DNA of 64,000 nt, from positions 1-64,000 of the forward strand of contig OY783222.1 in assembly GCA_963678705.1 (NCBI GenBank), written 5' to 3'. The translations under genes and the position numbers were made by a program. The notes below the pieces were generated by a model that had not been told where the DNA came from, made no database searches, and worked only from the letters and a program-made list of their open reading frames with translations. Source of the stretch: Panorpa germanica. Taxonomy: Eukaryota; Arthropoda; Insecta; Mecoptera; Panorpidae. This document shows positions 60,501-64,000 of the stretch, piece after piece (the first letter of the stretch is position 1; every line of letters begins with the position of its first letter).

Positions 60501-61665
60501 AAATTTGACTCAATATTAAAGAAATTTGGATTCATCAACAGCAAAGCGGATCAATGTGTGTATGTTGGTCATGTCAATAATAAAAAATGTTATCTTTGTC
60601 TGTATGTGGATGATGGCCTACTATTTTCTAAAATTGAATCCACTCTGAAAGAAATAACTAAAGAACTACAATCTGTACTGGAAGTAAAGATATTAAACAC
60701 ACCAAGTAATTTTGTGGGCATGCAAATTGAGATACTTAGCAACAGTATTTTTATACACCAGACCAAGTATGTTGAACAACTGTTAGAGAAGTTTAACATA
60801 ACTGATACTAACCCGAACACTGTTCCGGTGGACCCCCATGTCAAGCTACAAAAGGGAGATGGAGAACCAGAGAAAAACTATCCATACAGAGAAGCTGTGG
60901 GTTCTCTTATGCATCTGGCTACAGTTAGTCGACCAGAAATTATGTTTTCCGTGAGCCTGGTGAGTCGATTTTTAAGTTGCTATAACAAATCACACTGGAA
61001 CGCTGTCATGAAGATCTTCAAGTACCTGAAGGATACTAAAGATTATGGCCTGTACTACTCATCAACATCAGAGCCACCAGCTGTTACTGGTTATAGTGAT
61101 GCTGATTATGCAAATGATATTGATACAAGACGCTCAGTTACTGACTACGTCTTCATAAAGAATGGTGCTGCTGTGACATGGTCCAGCCAACGCCAACAGA
61201 CGGTTGCTCTGTCAACAACAGAAGCTGAATTTATGGCAGCCTGTGCTGCAACAAAAGAGGCTATGTGGATAAAGCAAGTGTTATGTGATATTGGTGAATA
61301 TAAACAAGACACTATGTGTTTACATTTGGACAATCAAAGTGCCATTAGTGTAATCAAGAATATAAATTTTCATAAAAGATGTAAACATATTGATATTAAG
61401 TATCACTTCATAAAAGAAAAATATTTTCAAAAAATTATAGATCTTAAATCTGTAAGTACTGCTGATCAATATGCAGATATATTAACTAAAGCATTGTCAA
61501 AAGATAAATTCCAATTCTTAAGATCTAAACTTGGTATGTTTAACTACAACTCTGTTCCCAAGTGATATGTCAGAATATCTTGTAGTGTAACCTGATTAAT
61601 ATTTTCATGTTTTTGATACTCAATTAATTATGATTTATTGTTAGAATGTCTAAATTTAGAGGGAG

Positions 61666-61835
61666 TGTTGGATTTAAATTTAGCGCCCTCTAGTAATTGA
61701 CACTTCTACTCTTCTTTTCTAATTTTTACTAACTGTAATACTGTACTCTGTGACATCACAATGCAAGTGTACTTTTGGTTAATAAAATATACCTGATTAA
61801 TATAAAATAATAGTTTACTTCTGCTAAATATAATA
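61666..61835 (+). repeat. 3' LTR of Copia copy 2
   Basis: It follows the purine tract 'agagggag', matches the 5' LTR with about 6-7 differences, and is followed by AAAAA and then satellite 2 sequence. Confidence 0.9.
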
Positions 61836-64000
61836 AAAAAGTACGTCCATAAGCATATTTAAAAGTTAAAAAAAAACATTTTATTTTTTGAATAAAACAG
61901 GAATTTTACAAGGGGTTAACCTTTAAAATTTTATAAAAGTTATTGGTCCTGATTGAAAAATTTATTACTGTTCTTATCGTAAAATGTTATGCTGATGCTA
62001 TATATGAAATATATTTTCAATATCGCTTTCTGTTTTCGAGCTAATAGCGTGTCAAGGGTTTCATAATAGAAATATTCTAAAATGGTTTCTAAATTTAAAA
62101 TCAGCAAGAAAAAGTACGTCCAAAAGCATATTTAGAAGTTAAAATAAAACATTTTAATTTTTGAATAGAACAGTAGTTTTACAAGAGGTTAAAATTTAAA
62201 ATTTTATAAAAGTTATTGGTCCTGATTGAAAAATTTATTACTGTTCTCAACGTAAAATGTTCTGCTGATGCTATATATGAAATTTATTTTTTAATATGGC
62301 ACTCTGTTTTCGAGCTATTAGCGTTTCAAGGGTTACATAATAGAACTATTCTAAAATTGTTTCATGATTTGAAATCAGCAAGAAAAAGTACGTCCATAAG
62401 AATATTTAAAAGTTAAAAAATAATTTTTAAATTTTTTGAATAAAACAGGAAATTTGCAAGGGGTTAATTTTTAAAATTTTATAAAAGTTATTGGTCCTGA
62501 TTAAAAAATTTATTACTCTTCTTAACGTAATATGTTATGGTGATCCTATATATGCAAATTATTTTTTAATATCGTTTTCTGTTTTCGAGCTATTAGCGTT
62601 TTAAGGGTTACATAATTAGAATATTCTAAAATGGTTTCTAGATTTAAAATCAGCAAGAAAAAGTACGTCCAAAAGCATATTTAGAAGTTAAAATTTTTTT
62701 TTTATATTTTTTGAATTAAAATGGATATTTGCAAGGGGTAACCTTTAAAATTTTATAAAAGTTATTGGTCCTGATTGAAGAATTTATTACTGTTCTTAAC
62801 GTAAAATGATATGCTGATGCTATATATAAAATTTATTTTTCAATATCGCTTTCTGTTTTCGAGCTATTAGCGTTTCAAGGGTTACATAATAGAAATATTC
62901 TAAAATTGTTTCATGATTTAAAATCAGCAAGAAAAAGTACGTCCAAACACATATTTATAAGTTAAAAAAAAAACATTTAATTTTTTGAATAAAATAGGAA
63001 TTTTACAAGGGGATAACCTTTAAAATTTTATAAATGTTATTGGTCCTGTTTAAAAATTTATTACTTTTCTTAGCGTAAAATGTTATGCTGATGCTATACA
63101 TGCAGTTTATTTTTTAGTACCGCTTTCTGTTTTCGAAATATTAGCGTTTCCGGGGTTACATAATAGAAATATTATAAAATGGTTTCTAGATTTAAAATCA
63201 GCAGGAAAAAGTACGTCCAAAAGCATATTTAAAAGTTGAAATTTTTTTTTTTATATTTTTTGAATAAAACAGGAATTTTACTAGGGGTTAACCTTTAAAA
63301 TTTTAAAAAATTTATTGGTCCTGATTGAAAAATTTATTACTGTTCTTAACGTAAAATGATATGCTGATGCTATATATAAAATTTATTTTTCAATATCGCT
63401 TTCTGTTTTCGAGCTATTAGCGTTTCAAGGGTTACATAATAGAAATATTCTAAAATTGTTTCATGATTTAAAATCAGCAAGAAAAAGTACGTCCAAACAC
63501 ATATTTATAAGTTAAAAAAAAAACATTTAATTTTTTGAATAAAATAGGAATTTTACAAGGGTGATAACCTTTAAAATTTTATAAATGTTATTGGTCCTGT
63601 TTAAAAATTTATTACTTTTCTTAGCGTAAAATGTTATGCTGATGCTATACATGCAGTTTATTTTTTAGTACCGCTTTCTGTTTTCGAAATATTAGCGTTT
63701 CCGGGGTTACATAATAGAAATATTATAAAATGGTTTCTAGATTTAAAATCAGCAGGAAAAAGTACGTCCAAAAGCATATTTAAAAGTTGAAATTTTTTTT
63801 TTTATATTTTTTGAATAAAACAGGAATTTTACTAGGGGTTAACCTTTAAAATTTTAAAAAATTTATTGGTCCTGATTGAAAAATTTATTACTGTTCTTAA
63901 CGTAAAATGATATGCTGATGCTATATATAAAATTTATTTTTCAATATCGCTTTCTGTTTTCGAGCTATTAGCGTTTCAAGGGTTACATAATAGAAATATT
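61836..64000 (+). repeat. Satellite 2 array (right block), with a 549-bp dimer at the end
   Basis: It continues the interrupted unit ('aaaaagtacgtcc') and runs off the right edge. 'ttattggtcctg' recurs near 61935, 62213, 62493, 62765, 63040, 63314, 63588 and 63863. From about 62770 the units alternate between two types. The pair at 62770-63318 is repeated almost exactly at 63319-63868, giving a 549-bp higher-order unit. No gene. Confidence 0.96.

Larger units (their letters stand above)
57414..61835 (+). mobile_element. Copia-superfamily LTR retrotransposon, copy 2 (fossil)
   Basis: LTRs at 57414-57582 and 61666-61835 flank a gag-pol region at about 57680-61565. Same family as copy 1: long stretches of the translations are identical, with the same CCHC knuckle, WYIDSGASAHM protease, integrase, YVDDGL reverse transcriptase and RNase H. 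The primer-binding site 'ggttatgg' follows the 5' LTR. The element interrupts satellite 2 within 'cagcaagaaaaagtacg' and carries a 5-bp AAAAA duplication on both sides. The LTRs differ at about 6-7 positions, so it may be somewhat older than copy 1. It is whole in length, with a coding region broken in a small number of places. Confidence 0.94.

Noticed and set aside
1-64000. tRNA or rRNA genes
   Set aside because: I saw no cloverleaf with convincing A and B boxes and no rRNA-like core sequence; a covariance-model search was not possible here.
55672-64000. Relationship between satellite 1 and satellite 2
   Set aside because: Unit lengths are similar (295 and 274 bp) and both are AT-rich, but no shared phrase beyond A/T runs was found.

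Overview
The window looks like AT-rich, gene-poor heterochromatin of an insect or other arthropod. The evidence is the element mix (mariner, Copia, I-type and R1-type LINEs, Helitrons, hAT, a THAP/P-type transposon), spliceosomal introns, and two large AT-rich satellite arrays. I cannot name the species. Only one plausible host gene is visible: a divergent SKP1-like gene with one intron (29650-30306, minus strand). Nearly everything else is satellite or transposon, often nested.

Region by region: 1-14110 is satellite 1, about 52 units of about 295 bp, with 112-bp short units and an irregular higher-order pattern. 14113-19470 is a mosaic: a lone inverted terminus of the P-like family (14901-14927), an unidentified pyrimidine-rich stretch, a truncated Helitron and a broken hAT transposase. 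20555-27059 is a nest: one minus-strand Helitron copy (R3) carries a second Helitron (20693-22164, with a Pif1-helicase remnant) and a whole-length Copia element (22565-27031). 27060-29290 is old degenerate tandem repeat. The SKP1-like gene follows and abuts a (TA)n tract.

30645-38192 is a giant, apparently near-perfect palindrome with arms of about 3.77 kb. Each arm holds a (TA)n tract, a 5'-truncated R1-type LINE and a full-length mariner. The outer left junction joins a 204-bp copy of the mariner end to the arm through a 2-bp microhomology, which suggests a template-switch (fold-back) origin or an assembly artefact.

38193-43830 holds remnants (hAT terminus, inverted repeat, LINE ORF1, Copia fragment, an unidentified transposon gene). 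From 43833 to the end the background is satellite 2 (about 274-bp units). It is interrupted by an I-type LINE (43977-48378), a 7.2-kb P-like element with 27-bp terminal inverted repeats (48479-55671, itself carrying two Helitrons in tandem and a DDE remnant), and a second copy of the Copia family (57414-61835). The last kilobases of satellite 2 show a 549-bp dimeric repeat.

There is no operon-like organisation. The 'genes' here are mostly the proteins that moved these elements, and most are broken.
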